DNA of 64,000 nt from Acanthornis magna (taxonomy: Eukaryota; Chordata; Aves; Passeriformes; Acanthizidae): positions 2,655,792 to 2,719,791 of the forward strand of contig JAWUZG010000136.1 in assembly GCA_036785705.1 (NCBI GenBank), in the 5' to 3' direction. The translations under genes were made by a program, and so were the position numbers. Under the pieces are notes generated by a model that had not been told where the DNA came from, did not search any database, and saw only the letters and a list, made by a program, of their open reading frames with translations. Of the stretch, positions 60,501 through 64,000 are shown in pieces. Position 1 is the stretch's first letter. Each line of letters starts with the position of its first letter.

Positions 60501-63500
60501 AGAAGAGATCTGAAGGTGTGAGGCAAATCTATAATCAACTCTTTAAAGTGTTGTCAGAAACTGGATTTTCCAATAATGAAATCATCCTCCGGTGCTGTTA
60601 TTTCCCAGGGGTGTTTGAAGGAGCTCCAGCCTCTCGGCAGCTGTAGGAAGAGTTTCCTTCTGAGGTTTCCCACCCCAGGGCAGGACCCAAAGCAGGCCGG
60701 TACCACTCAAACATGGTTTATTTTCTCTCACTGGGGAAGGGCTCCAGCTTATCCAGCAGATTTCTAATACATTTTCCTTCCAAACTGGAGTTGCTTTTCC
60801 TGGGCTTCTGCAGCCAGGGAAGAGAGGCAGACCTTTAAATTCTTCCTCTAATGGCTTCACCCTCCAGCCAGGATGACACCAAAAGCATTTCTATCTAATG
60901 CCATCTACTTCAGCCATCTTCTCCCATATCTCTGTCCTTCCTCCATCCCTGCGGCACCCAAAGGTGGCAACTCAGCACCAAATAATGCATTTCCTCATTT
61001 CCTGGACCTGCTGTCCTGTCCCATGGCAAGTTGTTCCCACCTCAGCTCTTCACCTGCCCCTCCTGGATTGCAACAACACAATCATCTTAAAATATCCCTA
61101 TATAATTTCTGGACTTTATTCAGCTTCTCAATCTACTTCCTGCTTCTTTGTCCACTTTCCCCAAAGCCCATCAGATGTTCTCATCTCCCTTCCCACCAAC
61201 AGCACTGGACTCAAAAAGCAAATATCAGAGGGAATCTCGTTCTTAAAAAAAAATAAAAAAGAAAAAAAATAAAATTTAAAAAATCTAGTCTTGAGGTCTC
61301 TCAGGATTCCCCTCAAAGACAACACAATTTGAACAGCTTGACTTTGAACTCTGAACAACCTGGGCCTTTTATTATTTTTGGTACTACTCATGTAGTTCCT
61401 TGTCGTTGCTATTAATTATGCACACGGCAGGCACTCCGCGTGTCTCCTCGCACTGCGATGCTCAGGGTGAGCTGAACACGTCCCTTTGTGCTTGTACTGC
61501 GGCTCCTGAGGAGGGCTGGCTTTCATTTGTCAGTTCAAACACGTTAATGTTCACACACTGCCGTGGACATTATTTGTCTCTCTAGTTGATACCTGCTCCT
61601 GAACCAGCAGCAGAAAAGACAAGCTACAAAGAACATATCAAAAATGTCAGCCTTTTATTATGCCAGACCCTATGTCACCATTCTGTTATAGCAGGAATGT
61701 TTAATCAAAGGAACATGCTTTTTGTTCATCTTTAATTAAAACAGTATGGCCACAGGACACACTGTAACTGCACTATCACTAAACAGCAGACTGTATTTGG
61801 AAAATGTTTCTGAGGAAAATATTATCAAGGAGCTAAATAGAATAGGTCAAATAAAGCAAAGAGGCAAATAGGCTGAAATAAATCAGTGAAATGTGTTACT
61901 ATGAGTTCTGTGTTGTCCAACTGTTTCTTGAAGGTCCAGCCTAGATCAGACCCCTTTGCTCCAGGCTGTGGGTTTTTCCTTTTCCTGCAAGCCACCAATG
62001 TCCTGGCCTGATTTCTGCTGAGTGGCAGAACTCTTCCAAATAAAGTGGGAAGTACATTCCATAAGTCGTAGTTTTGGCAAAAACTGACAGAAAGGCCATT
62101 GAAGTGCTTTTTTAGTCCACTGGTGCCATGTCCAAGGAAGAAAACTTTATTTCTGGCACTGAAAGGGCAAGCAATGCTACAAGCAGTGATGCTGCTGAAG
62201 TGGCAAAGTGAAAAAACCATGGGGATGGAGAAAAGTGAGGCTTCAGTTTGTGCCTGGTGCCATTTTAGATACCTTGGAGTAACTCACCTGGCTTTGGATG
62301 CCTCTTCAGACCTTCCTGGATCCTGCCAGCATGAGGATATCTCAGGCAGCTTGGGGCACCTGGACAGGCCTCACATGTTTAAGGAACTCCAGCCCACTCC
62401 AAGCCTCCAGCTTCCCACACATCCTCTTTTAAAATGGTCCAAAGCTCATGGCTTTACAGCTCATGGTGTGTATTCAGTTAAAAATCCCATGCACCAATGG
62501 GCTGGGAGTCCACACAGCCCAAAGGCTCTGGATGTGCCCCTGTACCAATTATTCAAACTCAGCCTGAGCCAACGCTCGCTTATTACCCTTACATTTAAAA
62601 AAAAAAAAAGGGGGCTATATCTTCCTTTAGTGCAAATATGCCCTCAGAGCACACCACAGAACAACCAGAGCAGAGATCCCAAGGGAAAGACCTGACAAAG
62701 TGCCACCAGAAAAATTCACACTGGCAGCAGAAAATGGAGGCTTCCAGCGAAATATCCCTCTCCAGTGTTCAGGGCTTGACACAAATGAGAAAGTAAAGGA
62801 GAAGCAAGGACACATGGGAAGCACTGCAAGTGCATTATAGATGAAGGATATCTGCGCTAATGATAGCTAGAGACTTTGTAAAAAAAGCAGTTCTACACCA
62901 GAACATTAATGATACAAGAGTCTATCTAAAGAAATCTGCCCAAACAAGAAGCTGGGGGATTAGATTTGAAACGGGAACTCATTAAGAGAAACTTCCCTTA
63001 TAAAATAAAATAAAAATAGTTACAGGCTTTCTTTAGAACTTGGCACTCCTCTGTGTTATAGGCACTGAGGAGGTGATTTTTCAGACCAACTGTAGACTTT
63101 TGCAATGTAGATTTGTACACTTGGATGAGTCCCCATAGGTTCCCACAAACCCACCGGAGACAAATAGGCACTTCATCTCACTTTAAAGCACATTGCAAAA
63201 TATGGCAAATTAATTGTGCCCTAAAAATGTCTCTTTTTCTTCTCATCGACTGTGAAGAGATCCTTGGCTTGTTAGCTGAGACGTGAGATGATCAGCACAC
63301 ATCCACTCTGTGAATATCTAATGTTTAAGTAATATAAATGTTACATGAAGTGTTTGGTTCTATCAGCTGTATATGACACTGTTTCACACTCTACAGCTAA
63401 TGCTTTATGTTCCAGTACTGCATTATGGATTTTGAGATCCTCTGCAGAAGTGGGCAGGAATGACTTTCTTCACCTCACACATCATTTGAGATGTGAAAAC

Positions 63501-64000
63501 TTTTTTTCCTTTGTGTATTGAGACAAAATGAAGGCGTTTTCAACTTTTTCATAAGCCTCAGGGAAAATTAATGTGAAGTAGCCAGTGGCATGCCCTTTCA
63601 GGAACTTATCAAAATTTTGGCCATCTATATTTAAATTCATTTTCGCCCCTTTTGTCCTAAAGGAGATACTGCCTTCTGGTTTGGGGGTGGGCATCTTTGC
63701 CTTCAGGGAATTTGTAGTTCATTGGGATAGGGATGTTTTACATCGATTTCTCATATCTCAGAGGAATTGTCAGTCCTCCCTGCTACTCTGTGTCCCACTG
63801 ATACATGAGGGTAAGACATTTCAGCGCAGTTAAGTCATCATTTACATCAGAATAATCTCATTTAACTGGACATATAATGGTGCTGAGGTCTTTGTCTGTT
63901 GATCACGGAGGGAGCAAAACAACTCCTTAATTCACCTGATGTTTAAATTGTTAAAATGAAGCATCTCATCCTTGCGAATGAAATAACAACTAAATCCCAA
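57515..64000. other. 6.5 kb of mostly single-copy DNA, no gene
   Basis: A (GTTT)n run with adjacent T tract lies at 58039-58078, and a small direct duplication of ATGCTTTATG sequences at 57762-57830. The longest unique frame of the window lies here: a TTG-opened 198 codons at 62099-62695, or 173 codons from the ATG at 62174. It shows no motif, signal peptide or domain. No repeat family or RNA gene is recognised. Confidence 0.5.

Noticed and set aside
62099..62695. 198-codon plus-strand frame as a gene
   Set aside because: It begins with TTG, has only 173 codons from the first ATG, no domain, no signal peptide and a Lys run from an A homopolymer. It is the longest non-repeat frame but within chance for 64 kb.

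Overview
The window is gene-poor vertebrate nuclear DNA, almost certainly from a bird and probably a songbird. The evidence is more than a dozen truncated 3' ends of CR1 LINEs, the dominant avian retroposon. Each carries the CR1 tail (GATGATCTTTAAGG followed by TTCCAACCCAAACC, in one orientation or the other). There are also several solo LTRs of endogenous retroviruses that look like known songbird families; that last point is inference from memory, not a search. There is no bacterial-style gene organisation. I found no tRNA or rRNA gene, no CRISPR array and no exon chain I can support. Most open reading frames are under 100 codons, and the long ones are artefacts of tandem repeats. The window is therefore intergenic, or inside a very large intron.

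Layout. 1-9 kb holds AT-rich single-copy DNA with two copies of one LTR family (1638-2265 and 5651-6273) and CR1 pieces. 9-18 kb is mostly single-copy, with a long T tract at 12.5 kb, a perfect hairpin at 14.15 kb and a TATTAG hexamer repeat. At 18.4-19.2 kb a CpG-rich LTR sits inside a CR1 with a clean 6-bp target duplication. 21.4-23.9 kb carries LTR-like sequence and another CR1, and 26.7-27.1 kb a further LTR. 27-34 kb is quiet. 34.2-37.3 kb is the most striking object: a minisatellite of about 102 units of 31 bp. A minus-strand LTR and a CR1 follow at 37.9-38.7 kb. 41-56 kb holds six more CR1 pieces, an LTR-like region at 45.2 kb, AT-rich low-complexity DNA at 49-50 kb and a 47-unit perfect GGAGA array at 52.1 kb. 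56.8-57.5 kb is a complete solo LTR with a 5-bp target duplication and a duplicated U3 segment. The rest, to 64 kb, is single-copy.

Nothing here forms a pathway or operon. The content is a record of retroposon insertion, tandem-repeat expansion and possibly some conserved regulatory DNA. The best candidate for something new is the 31-bp array. It is stop-free in all three forward frames, carries an E-box core (CAGCTG) in essentially every unit, and has a variable block whose alleles look like CpG-decay products.
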